From Microtetraspora niveoalba (GTDB lineage: Bacteria; Actinomycetota; Actinomycetes; Streptosporangiales; Streptosporangiaceae), in contig NZ_BBYM01000020.1 in NCBI RefSeq assembly GCF_001570405.1, forward strand, positions 106,733 through 170,732: a stretch of 64,000 bases of DNA, written 5' to 3'. Position 1 is the stretch's first letter. Each line of letters opens with the position of its first letter. Below are positions 23,323-31,387 of this stretch, piece after piece. The translations under genes were made by a program, and so were the position numbers. The notes under the pieces were generated by a model. That model saw only the letters and a program-made list of their open reading frames with translations, ran no database searches and was not told the DNA's origin.

Positions 23323-24452
23323 GGCGGGCGGCGCTGTGCGCCGCCGCCTTCGCCCTCGCGTCGCCGCCCGCCGCGCCGGGTCACGCCGCGCCCCTTTCCT
23401 TGCCCGCTGTTTCCGCCCCCGGCGGTGAGCACGCGGTGCTCGACGCCGTCAACGCCGAGAAGGCGTGGAAGGTCACCAGGGGCGACGGGGTCCTCGTCGC
23501 CGTGCTCGACGGCCGGGTGGACGACACCGCCTCCGAGCTGAAGGGCCGGGTCGAGCAGGGACCCGACATGACCGGCACCGTCTTCGGCCGGGCCACGTCG
23601 CCGCCCGGGGAGGCGACATCCGCCGCCTCCCTGATCGCCGGGGACGGGAGCGGGGGCGGCACGTGGGGCGTCGCGCCGCGGGCGCGCGTCATGTCGATCC
23701 CCGTGATCTCCGAGACCCCGGCCGCCGGCTTCGTCGATCCGCAGGCGGAGCCGGGAGCCGCGATCGACAGCCCGCTCGCCCGCGCCATCCGGCACGCCGC
23801 GAACAACCGGGCGAGCGTCATCAACATCCCCTCGGGCTCCTACACGGTCGGCCGCATGGACCGCGACGCGATCTCGTACGCGCTCTCACGCGGCGTCGTG
23901 ATCGTGTCGGGCGTGGGCGACGGAGGGGACCACTGGCGGTTCCCGGCCGGATATCCCGGCGTCGTGGGCGTGGCCGCGGCGGGGAAGGGCACCCCCTCCG
24001 GCGCGAACCTGTCCGTCCTCGTCGCCGCGCCCGGAGTGGACCTGCCCGTCGCCCTCCCCGGCGGCGGCCACGGCCGCAGGACGGGCAGCGGCCCGGCGAG
24101 CGCCGTCGTCGCGGGCGTCGCCGCCCTCATCAAGGCGCGGTACCCGGACCTCAAACCCGAGCTGGTGGCCCGCGCCCTCACCTCCTCGTCCCGGCGCGAG
24201 GGCGCCGGATACGACAAGAAGACCGGCTTCGGCGTCGTCGACGCGGCGGCGGCGCTCGCGAGGGCGGGCGAGCTCGGCGGGTACGAACGCGCGGTCCCGG
24301 TGGAGGAGGACCTGCACTTCGGCGACGGCCGGCTCGCCCCGGCGCCCGAGCGGCCGGGACCCGATCCCGTTAGGCTCTGGATCTACGGCATCGGCGTCTT
24401 CCTCGGCGTCTGCGCGTTCACCGCCGCGGTCGCGGCGCTCACTCGCCGGTGA
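23316..24452 (+). CDS. Mycosin-like pseudoprotease (His and Ser lost)
   Basis: 378 residues with the same architecture as the protease at 21247: signal peptide, S8 fold, C-terminal transmembrane helix and short basic end. Aligned to it, the catalytic Asp remains (VAVLDGRVDD). The His of H-G-T is replaced (PGEATSAASL), the Ser of G-T-S-Q-A is replaced (TGSGPASAV), and the oxyanion Asn is replaced (SGVGDGG). It should not be a protease. The open frame and hydrophobic elements are well preserved, so it is probably a functional pseudoenzyme rather than a decaying gene. Confidence 0.85.
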   Translation: MLRRAALCAAAFALASPPAAPGHAAPLSLPAVSAPGGEHAVLDAVNAEKAWKVTRGDGVLVAVLDGRVDDTASELKGRVEQGPDMTGTVFGRATSPPGEATSAASLIAGDGSGGGTWGVAPRARVMSIPVISETPAAGFVDPQAEPGAAIDSPLARAIRHAANNRASVINIPSGSYTVGRMDRDAISYALSRGVVIVSGVGDGGDHWRFPAGYPGVVGVAAAGKGTPSGANLSVLVAAPGVDLPVALPGGGHGRRTGSGPASAVVAGVAALIKARYPDLKPELVARALTSSSRREGAGYDKKTGFGVVDAAAALARAGELGGYERAVPVEEDLHFGDGRLAPAPERPGPDPVRLWIYGIGVFLGVCAFTAAVAALTRR

Positions 24453-24553
24453 TCACATGTTGATGCCCGTTCGGCTGCGGTTCGGCTGCGGTGTGGTCGA
24501 TCTCGGCACTTTCGGGCACAGGCGGGGGCAAAGGTTCGCTAGGGTCCCGGCTC

Positions 24554-24925
24554 ATGGGGTACGAGCTGCGCGTCGAGCGTGAATCACCGCTCGCCTACGC
24601 CGAACTCGCGAGCGTGGTTTCGGCGCAGGCCGGATTCGAGCTGCGCGGGTCGCACGAGGCCGGCGAGATTCTCGCGCGGCACGGCGACGCCGTGCATCCG
24701 GTGGCGACCTGGTCGGGCCGGCTGGCCGGCCAGCCGGGGTCGGACTGGCACGTGGCCCAGCTGGCCCTGCTCTCCGACCTCGTCGGAGCCCGTCTCGTCG
24801 GCGAGGACGGCGAGGCGTACGGCATCAGGAACGGCATCGTCGAGCAGATCCACGGGACGTCGAGCTACGAGTTCGGCAAGCTGGAAGAGATCATCGCGGC
24901 CGGGCCGGCCGAATGGAGCGCCTGA
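24554..24925 (+). CDS. Conserved hypothetical protein
   Basis: A 123-residue protein with mixed alpha/beta character and no recognisable motif. The ATG at 24554 starts MGYELRVERES; an upstream in-frame extension is Gly/Ser-rich and unlikely. Its stop overlaps the start of the alkyltransferase-like gene by 13 bases, which argues for co-expression. Confidence 0.6.
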   Translation: MGYELRVERESPLAYAELASVVSAQAGFELRGSHEAGEILARHGDAVHPVATWSGRLAGQPGSDWHVAQLALLSDLVGARLVGEDGEAYGIRNGIVEQIHGTSSYEFGKLEEIIAAGPAEWSA

Positions 24926-25215
24926 ACGAGTACGCCGAGCGGGTGCTCGACGTGGTCGAGCTGATACCGCCCGGCAAGGTCATGCCGTACGGGGACATCG
25001 CGGAATACCTGGGGGAGGGTGGCCCGCGGCAGGTGGGACGGGTCCTGTCCCTCTGGGGCGGCGGCGTCCCCTGGTGGCGCGTGCCCAGGGCGGACGGGTC
25101 CCCGCCAGTGGGGCACGAGGCCGAATGCCTCGCCCGATGGCGCGAGGAGGGCACGCCGCTCCGGGGAGAACGAGCGGATATGAGGCTCGCTCGATGGGAC
25201 GGACGCACCCGCTGA
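24913..25215 (+). CDS. MGMT-family alkyltransferase-like protein
   Basis: A 100-residue protein corresponding to the DNA-binding domain of O6-alkylguanine methyltransferases (VMPYGDIAEYLG, winged helix with G-G-P-R-Q-V-G-R). The acceptor motif P-C-H-R is P-W-W-R here, so the active Cys is missing and the following His is also changed. Proteins of this type bind alkylated guanine and flag it for nucleotide-excision repair instead of repairing it directly. Starts inside the preceding gene. Confidence 0.85.
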   Translation: MERLNEYAERVLDVVELIPPGKVMPYGDIAEYLGEGGPRQVGRVLSLWGGGVPWWRVPRADGSPPVGHEAECLARWREEGTPLRGERADMRLARWDGRTR

Positions 25216-25264
25216 CCGCTTACCATTTCTAGAACACCGGTCTCCGAAGGGTGGTGCCTCCCCT

Positions 25265-28159
25265 ATGACACCCGCGCCCACGAGCGACACCGTCGCCGAC
25301 CGTCTGCGGGCTGTTCAGGAGCTTTATGACCGGGGTGAGTCCATATCGTCACTGGTCGAGCGGGTCCGCGAGCCCGGCCTGGGGCCGGCGGAGCGCCGCG
25401 AGGTCGACCACGAGGCGCTGGCCGGGCCGCTCGGGCTGAGGCTGGACGCGGCGGCCAAGCGCGGCGCCGCGCGCCGCCGCGAGGCGATCTCCGCCCTGAG
25501 ACCCTACCTCGCCGAGGTGGACGCCCGCGTCAAGAGGGACCTCCCGGTCGGCCGCCGCGCCGGCTACCACCTGATCGAGACCCGCGACCCCGAGGAGCTG
25601 GCCGAGAGCGACGCGCTGGCCAAGCTGGCCGCCGCCGCGGCCGAGCCGTCCCGGCGGGTGCGCAAGGGCTTGCGGTGGTACGCCGACCTGCCCGTCGAGG
25701 TGGACGACAAGCTGCTGCGGCTGCGCAAGGCCGACCTCGTCCCGGTGACGCAGATCGACGACATCTCCTGGGTCGGCGGGCGGCTGCGGATCACCGGCCA
25801 CGCGTACCTCGCCGGGCTGTCGGTGCGCAGCCGCCGGTTCAACCGGGCCACGGTCGTGCTCAAGGGGCCGCGCTGGTTGCCGCGCGTGACGCTCAGGACC
25901 CGGCGGATCTACTATCCCGAGGCCACCCACGCCGCCAAGGAGCCGGGCTGCAACTACGACTGGGCGGGGTTCACCGCCGAGTTGCACCCGTTCTCGCTCC
26001 GCTGGCGGGCCGCGTTGCGCGCGGTGGTCCGCGGCGGAAAGCGGGTGCTCAAGCGCCGCCACACCGTGCAGGACACCACCACCTGGCGGGCCGAGATCGC
26101 GATCTGGAGCCGCATGGCGCGGGCGACCGGCCCGCTGCGCGGCCCCGCCATCGGCCGCACCGAGCGCCCGGCCGGGCTGCGGGTCAAGCCGCGCTGGTGG
26201 GTGCGCCCGGTGTGGACCTCCGACAAGGCGCTCCAGGTCGTCCTGCAGCCGACCCGGGCCGAGCTGACCGGCGTACGGCGCGAGGGCGACAACGTCGTGC
26301 TCACCGGCTTCATCCCCGGCCATCCGGTCACGCGTGGCAAGGCCAGGGTCGGCGGCCACCGGATGGCGGCGGAGTTCGCCCCGGTCGAGGGCGGCAGCGA
26401 GTTCTCGCTGGTGCTGGGTGTGCAGACGCTGCTCAAGGACCGCGACGCGCGCCGGCTCTGGGTCGAGCCCAAGGGCGAGCCGGCCGCCGCCGTGATGCTG
26501 GAGGGCGGCGAGGAGACCCGGATCATCGTCGGCGACCGCGAGATCACCGTCCAGGGTGACCGGCGCGACCGCGTCGTCGTCTCCGGGCACAAGATCCTTC
26601 CCGTGATCGCCTCGGCGGAGTGGCACGACGACGCGCTCACACTCAAGGGCAGGTACCCCGACCCCGACCCGGGGCCGCGCGACCTGCTGCTGCGCCACCG
26701 AGGCGGCCTGATCATCCGCGTCCCGCTTGAGCGGGACGGCGAGGAGTTCTCCGTACGGCTCGCGCCCGGCGCGATGCCCCGCTTCGGGGGCGCCGTCCCG
26801 CTCGCCGAGGGCATCTGGAGCATGTCGGTCGCGCCGCCGGGCAAGCACGGTCCCGCGATCGCGCAGGCCCGCTTCGACCACGCCGGGCTCGACGGCCTGG
26901 ACGAGGAGCGGCGCACCATCGACGGCCGCGTCTACCGGTTCGTGGCGACGCGGTACGACGTGCCCGTGCTCGTGGCGGCGGAGGACCGGCCGGGCGACGA
27001 GCGCAGCGCCGCCGGAGTCTGGGCGCTGAGCCGCAACTTCTACCCCTCCGAGCGGGCCAAGCCGCTGCGCGAGGCCGCCGTCTACGTCTCCTCCGACGGC
27101 AGGTCCTACTCCGACAGCCCCCGGGCGATCTACGAGGAGCGGCTGCGCCGGGGTGACGACGGCGAGCACATCTGGGTCGTCAGGGACGGCGCGTTCGTCC
27201 CGCCGGGCTCGGCCGAGCTGGACCTTCCCGGCGACATCGTCCCCACGGTCGTCAGGGAGGGCAGCCGGGAGCACTACGAGGCGCTGGCCCGCGCCCGGTA
27301 CGTGATCTCCAACGGTTTCCTGCCGCCCTGGTTCCGCACCCGCGACGACCAGGTGTGCGTGCAGACCTGGCACGGCTCGCCGGTGAAGCACATCGGCCGC
27401 GACCTGCCGCACATGCGCCGCGAGCCGCGGCCGCCGGTCTGGCACCGGCAGGCCGTCGAGGTGCGCGGCTGGGACGTGCTGATCTCGCAGAGCCCCTGGG
27501 CGTCCTCGGTCATGCGCAAGGCATTCGGCTACGAGGGCGAGATCCTGGAGAGCGGATACCCGCGCAACGACGTGCTCGTCGGAGACCGCGAGCCCGCCGC
27601 GAGCCTGATCAGGCGGCGCGTGGGCATCCCCGAGGGCAAGCGGGTCATCCTCTACGCCCCCACGTTCCGCGACTACGACCGCAGGAACGCCTCGGTGAAG
27701 CTGGACCTCGTCGACGCGCGGCGGGCCCTCGGCGCCGACCACGTCGTGCTCGTGCGCGGCCACGCCATGCAGGCGTTCCCGCACGTGCCGTCCCTCGACG
27801 GGTTCGCCATCGACGTCACGACATATCCGGACATGGCCGATCTGCTGTTGATCGCCGACGTACTGGTCACCGACTACTCCTCGACGATGTTCGACTTCGT
27901 CGCGAGCGGCCGGCCGGTCGTGCTGTTCACGCCCGACCTGGACAAGTATCGGTCGAGCCGCGAGCTCTACCTCGACCTGGAGTCGCAGCGGCCGGGCCCC
28001 AGGCTCGCCACCTCGCCGGAGGTCGTCGAGGTCCTGCGGTCGATCGACTCGGTGTCGGCCAGGCTCGCCGACCGGTACGCCTCGTTCGTCCGCACGTACG
28101 CGCCGCACGACAACGGGAAGGCCGCCGCCCGGGTGGTCGACCACGTGTTCCCGTCCTGA
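25265..28159 (+). CDS. CDP-glycerol:poly(glycerophosphate)-type glycerophosphotransferase
   Basis: 964 residues. The last 370 or so carry the TagB/TagF-type GT-B transferase domain: WHGSPVKHIG, YPRND, ILYAPTFRDYD and the donor-site VTDYSSTMFDF. The first 590 residues contain repeated beta-rich stretches (for example residues 330-560) without a recognisable catalytic domain and an Arg-rich N-terminus. It should polymerise or add polyol-phosphate for a teichoic-acid-like wall polymer. No other wall-polymer genes are adjacent, and it precedes adnA by only 54 bases. No transmembrane helix seen. Confidence 0.85.
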   Translation: MTPAPTSDTVADRLRAVQELYDRGESISSLVERVREPGLGPAERREVDHEALAGPLGLRLDAAAKRGAARRREAISALRPYLAEVDARVKRDLPVGRRAGYHLIETRDPEELAESDALAKLAAAAAEPSRRVRKGLRWYADLPVEVDDKLLRLRKADLVPVTQIDDISWVGGRLRITGHAYLAGLSVRSRRFNRATVVLKGPRWLPRVTLRTRRIYYPEATHAAKEPGCNYDWAGFTAELHPFSLRWRAALRAVVRGGKRVLKRRHTVQDTTTWRAEIAIWSRMARATGPLRGPAIGRTERPAGLRVKPRWWVRPVWTSDKALQVVLQPTRAELTGVRREGDNVVLTGFIPGHPVTRGKARVGGHRMAAEFAPVEGGSEFSLVLGVQTLLKDRDARRLWVEPKGEPAAAVMLEGGEETRIIVGDREITVQGDRRDRVVVSGHKILPVIASAEWHDDALTLKGRYPDPDPGPRDLLLRHRGGLIIRVPLERDGEEFSVRLAPGAMPRFGGAVPLAEGIWSMSVAPPGKHGPAIAQARFDHAGLDGLDEERRTIDGRVYRFVATRYDVPVLVAAEDRPGDERSAAGVWALSRNFYPSERAKPLREAAVYVSSDGRSYSDSPRAIYEERLRRGDDGEHIWVVRDGAFVPPGSAELDLPGDIVPTVVREGSREHYEALARARYVISNGFLPPWFRTRDDQVCVQTWHGSPVKHIGRDLPHMRREPRPPVWHRQAVEVRGWDVLISQSPWASSVMRKAFGYEGEILESGYPRNDVLVGDREPAASLIRRRVGIPEGKRVILYAPTFRDYDRRNASVKLDLVDARRALGADHVVLVRGHAMQAFPHVPSLDGFAIDVTTYPDMADLLLIADVLVTDYSSTMFDFVASGRPVVLFTPDLDKYRSSRELYLDLESQRPGPRLATSPEVVEVLRSIDSVSARLADRYASFVRTYAPHDNGKAAARVVDHVFPS

Positions 28160-28162
28160 CCT

Positions 28163-28180
28163 CGTGCCCAAGAGGGCACG
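28163..28180. terminator. Short hairpin between the glycerophosphotransferase and adnA genes
   Basis: CGTGCCC-AAGA-GGGCACG, perfect 7-bp stem, no T-run. May be a weak terminator or an operator of the adnAB pair. Confidence 0.35.
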
Positions 28181-28213
28181 ATCAGCTCCCGTGGTCTGGT
28201 GGAATGGCGTGTT

Positions 28214-31200
28214 ATGAGTTATCGGCTGGTGCGGCGCGGAGCGGTGGGGCGGCACGCGGCCCCCGTTCTCGACGAGCACCAGCGGGCCGTCGTCGAGCAC
28301 GGCTCGGGGCCGCTTCTCGTGCTCGCCGGTCCGGGCACCGGGAAGACCACCACCATCGTCGAGAGCGTGGTCGACCGCATCGAGCGGCGCGGCGTCGACC
28401 CCGAGCGCGTCCTCGTCCTCACCTTCAGCCGCAAGGCCGCCGGTGAGCTGCGGGAACGCATCACCGGCCGGCTGCGCAGGACGACCAGGACGCCGCTGGC
28501 GCTGACCTTCCACAGCTACGCGTACGCGCTGCTCCGGCGGGAGGCGGTGCTGGCGGGCGAGCCGCCGCCCCGGCTGCTGACCGGCCCGGAACAGCTCCTG
28601 GAGGTCCGCCGGCTGCTGCACGGCGAGCTGGAGGACGGCGCCCGGCACTGGCCGCAGCGGATGCGCGAGATGCTCGGCACCCGCGGCTTCGCCGAGGAGC
28701 TGCGCGACTTCCTGTCCCGTGCCGCCGAGCGCGGCCTGGACGGCGACGCCCTGGTACGGCTCGGTCGTGACCACGGCAGGGAGGACTGGCAGGCCGCCGG
28801 GCGGTTCTCCGACCGCTACCAGGACCGGTTCGACCTCGACCCGGTGCCCTCGCTCGACTACGCCGAGCTGATCCGCGCCGCCGCCGGCCTGCTCACCGAC
28901 GGCGACGTGCGGCGGCGCGAGCGGGCCGCCTACGACGTCGTCTTCGTGGACGAGTACCAGGACACCGACCCGGCCCAGGAGCTCGTCCTCCGGCAGCTCG
29001 CCGGAGACGGGCGCGACCTGATCGCGGTGGGCGACCCCGACCAGGCCATCTACGGGTTCCGCGGCGCGGACGTGCGGGCGATCCTCCGGTTCCCGGAGCG
29101 GTTCCGCACGCTGGACGGCCGGGACGCCCCGGTCGTGGCGCTCCGGGTGTGCCGCCGCAGCGGTCCCGAGCTGCTGGAGGCGTCCCGGCGGGTCACCACG
29201 CGGCTGCCCGCCACCTTCACCGCGCACCGCGACCTGCTCTCCGTGCCCGGGGCGGAGCCCGGCGGCGTGCGCGTCCTGATCGCCGACAGCGTCGGCCAGG
29301 AGTGCGCCGTCGTCGCCGACACCCTGCGCCGGGCGCACCTGCTCGACGGCGTGCCCTGGTCGCGGATGGCCGTCCTCGTAAGGAGCGCCGCCCGGCAGAT
29401 CCCGCCGCTGCGCCGCGCGCTGGTCACGGCCGGGGTGCCGGTCGTCGTCGGCGGCGACGAGGTTCCGCTGATCCAGGAGCCCGGCGTCCGGCCCCTCGTC
29501 ACCCTGCTCAAGGTCGCGGTCCGGCCGTCCACGCTGGACGCGGCGACCGCGGAGGAGCTGCTCACCGGCCCGCTCGGCGGCACCGACATGATCGGCGTAC
29601 GGCGGCTGCGGCGGGCGCTGCGCGCGGCGGAGCAGGCGCAGGCCGCCGAGGACGACGGGACGTTGCCGTTCACGCCCCGCTCCTCCGACGAACTGCTCGT
29701 GGCGGCGGTCCGCGACGCCCGCGAGCTGGTTCCGATCGAGCCGCATGTGGCCGCCCCGGCCGAACGCGTCGCCGCGCTCCTCAAGATCGCCCGCTCCGCC
29801 GTACCGGACGGGCCGGAGGCCGTGCTGTGGGAGGTCTGGCAGGCCAGCGGGCTGGCAGAGCGGTGGACCGACGTCAGCATGTCCGGCGGGTCCAGGGGCG
29901 CGCAGGCCGACCGCGACCTGGACGGCGTCGTGGCGCTGTTCGACTACGCCGCCCGGTTCGTCGACCGGCTGCCCAAGGCGGGCGCGGAGGTCTTCCTCGA
30001 CGACCTGATCGCGCAGGAGATCCCCGGCGACTCGCTCGCCGAGCAGGCGCCGGACGGCGAGGCCGTACGCATCATGACCGCCCACCGGTCGAAGGGCCTC
30101 GAATGGGACGTCGTGGTGGTGCCCGGCGTCCAGGAGGGCGTCTGGCCCGACCTGCGGCTGCGCGGATCGGTCCTCGGCATCGAGTCGCTCGTCGAGCTGG
30201 CCGGAGGGGGCACGCCGGACACGGCGGCGCTCGACACCGGAGCCGCCGCGGCCGCGCTCGCCTCCAAGCTGCTCGCCGAGGAGCGGCGGTTGTTCTACGT
30301 CGCCGCCACCCGTGCCCGCCACCGGCTGGTCGTGACCGCGGTCGGCGGTGAGGACACCGACGAGCGGCCCTCCCGCTTCCTGACCGAGCTGCTGCCCGGC
30401 GGCGCCGAGCCGGTGACCATGGACGACCGGGCCCGCTGGCTCAGCATGCCGGCGCTCGTCGCCGACCTGCGCGCCGCCGTCTGCGACCCGGAACGGCCCG
30501 AGGCCGTGCGCCGGGTCGCCGCCACGCACCTCGCCCGGCTGGCCCGGGCCGGTGTGCCCGGCGCGAGCCCCCGTGACTGGTACGCCCTGACCCCCCTGTC
30601 CGACGACCGCCCGCTCGGCTGGCCCGACGACGTCGTCCGCGTCTCGCCGTCCGCCGTGGAGAACTTCACCAAATGCGGGCTGCGGTGGGTCCTGGAGACG
30701 GCCGTGGGCGCGGGGAGCACGGGCGTCACGCAGAGCCTCGGCACGGTCATCCACGCGATAGCCGTACTGGCGACCGGCGACGACCCGGACCTCGCGCGGC
30801 GGCTGGACGAGATCTGGGACCAGTTCGACTTCGGCGGCGTCTGGTTCAACCGCAAGCAGCGCAAGATCGCCGAGCAGATGGTCGAGCGGTTCCTGGCCTG
30901 GCACCGGGAGAACCCCCGCGAGCTCGTCGCGCTGGAGGAGCCGTTCACCGCCGTGCTGTCCGACGGCGTCCACATCAAGGGCAGGGTGGACCGGGTCGAG
31001 CGGGACGGGGACGGCCGGGCCGTCATCATCGACATCAAGACCGGAGGCACCAAGCCCAAGGACGGCGAGCTCGACCGGCACCCGCAACTGGGGGTCTACC
31101 AGCTCGCCACCCTGCTGGGCGCGTTCAAGCGGCACGGCCTGGCCGAGCCGGGCGGCGCCGAGCTGGTGCAGGTCGGCAAGGCCGCCGGGACCACGGGCGC

Positions 31201-31387
31201 GGCCAAGGTGCAGGCGCAGAGCGCCCTCGGCGAGGACGCCGACCCCGGCTGGGCGAAGGACCTGGTCGAGACCGTCGCGGCCGGCATGTCCGAGAAGGTC
31301 TTCGTCGCCAAGGTCAACGACGGCTGCCGCACCTGCGCCGCGAAGATCTGCTGCCCCGTCAACGACAGCGGAGGTCAGGTGTGCTGA
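28214..31387 (+). CDS. adnA: AdnA-type helicase-nuclease subunit
   Basis: About 1057 residues. N-terminal UvrD-like SF1 motor: GPGTGKTTT, VDEYQDTD, GDPDQAIYGFRG and TAHRSKGLEWD. C-terminal RecB-family nuclease with GRVDRVERDGDG ... IIDIKTGG. A Cys in NFTKCGLRW and a terminal C-R-T-C-x4-C-C set are placed like an Fe-S staple around the nuclease. With the next gene it forms the AdnAB heterodimer that resects double-strand breaks in mycobacteria and relatives. The start is uncertain: ATG 28214 is taken, GTG 28199 is the alternative. The stop overlaps adnB. Confidence 0.9.
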   Translation: MSYRLVRRGAVGRHAAPVLDEHQRAVVEHGSGPLLVLAGPGTGKTTTIVESVVDRIERRGVDPERVLVLTFSRKAAGELRERITGRLRRTTRTPLALTFHSYAYALLRREAVLAGEPPPRLLTGPEQLLEVRRLLHGELEDGARHWPQRMREMLGTRGFAEELRDFLSRAAERGLDGDALVRLGRDHGREDWQAAGRFSDRYQDRFDLDPVPSLDYAELIRAAAGLLTDGDVRRRERAAYDVVFVDEYQDTDPAQELVLRQLAGDGRDLIAVGDPDQAIYGFRGADVRAILRFPERFRTLDGRDAPVVALRVCRRSGPELLEASRRVTTRLPATFTAHRDLLSVPGAEPGGVRVLIADSVGQECAVVADTLRRAHLLDGVPWSRMAVLVRSAARQIPPLRRALVTAGVPVVVGGDEVPLIQEPGVRPLVTLLKVAVRPSTLDAATAEELLTGPLGGTDMIGVRRLRRALRAAEQAQAAEDDGTLPFTPRSSDELLVAAVRDARELVPIEPHVAAPAERVAALLKIARSAVPDGPEAVLWEVWQASGLAERWTDVSMSGGSRGAQADRDLDGVVALFDYAARFVDRLPKAGAEVFLDDLIAQEIPGDSLAEQAPDGEAVRIMTAHRSKGLEWDVVVVPGVQEGVWPDLRLRGSVLGIESLVELAGGGTPDTAALDTGAAAAALASKLLAEERRLFYVAATRARHRLVVTAVGGEDTDERPSRFLTELLPGGAEPVTMDDRARWLSMPALVADLRAAVCDPERPEAVRRVAATHLARLARAGVPGASPRDWYALTPLSDDRPLGWPDDVVRVSPSAVENFTKCGLRWVLETAVGAGSTGVTQSLGTVIHAIAVLATGDDPDLARRLDEIWDQFDFGGVWFNRKQRKIAEQMVERFLAWHRENPRELVALEEPFTAVLSDGVHIKGRVDRVERDGDGRAVIIDIKTGGTKPKDGELDRHPQLGVYQLATLLGAFKRHGLAEPGGAELVQVGKAAGTTGAAKVQAQSALGEDADPGWAKDLVETVAAGMSEKVFVAKVNDGCRTCAAKICCPVNDSGGQVC

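Noticed and set aside
25349..31135. A 1928-codon open frame on the minus strand
   Set aside because: It lies antisense to the glycerophosphotransferase and adnA genes, which have clear domains. It encodes low-complexity Gly/Arg/Pro/Val sequence with no motif; long antisense frames are a by-product of high GC at third positions.
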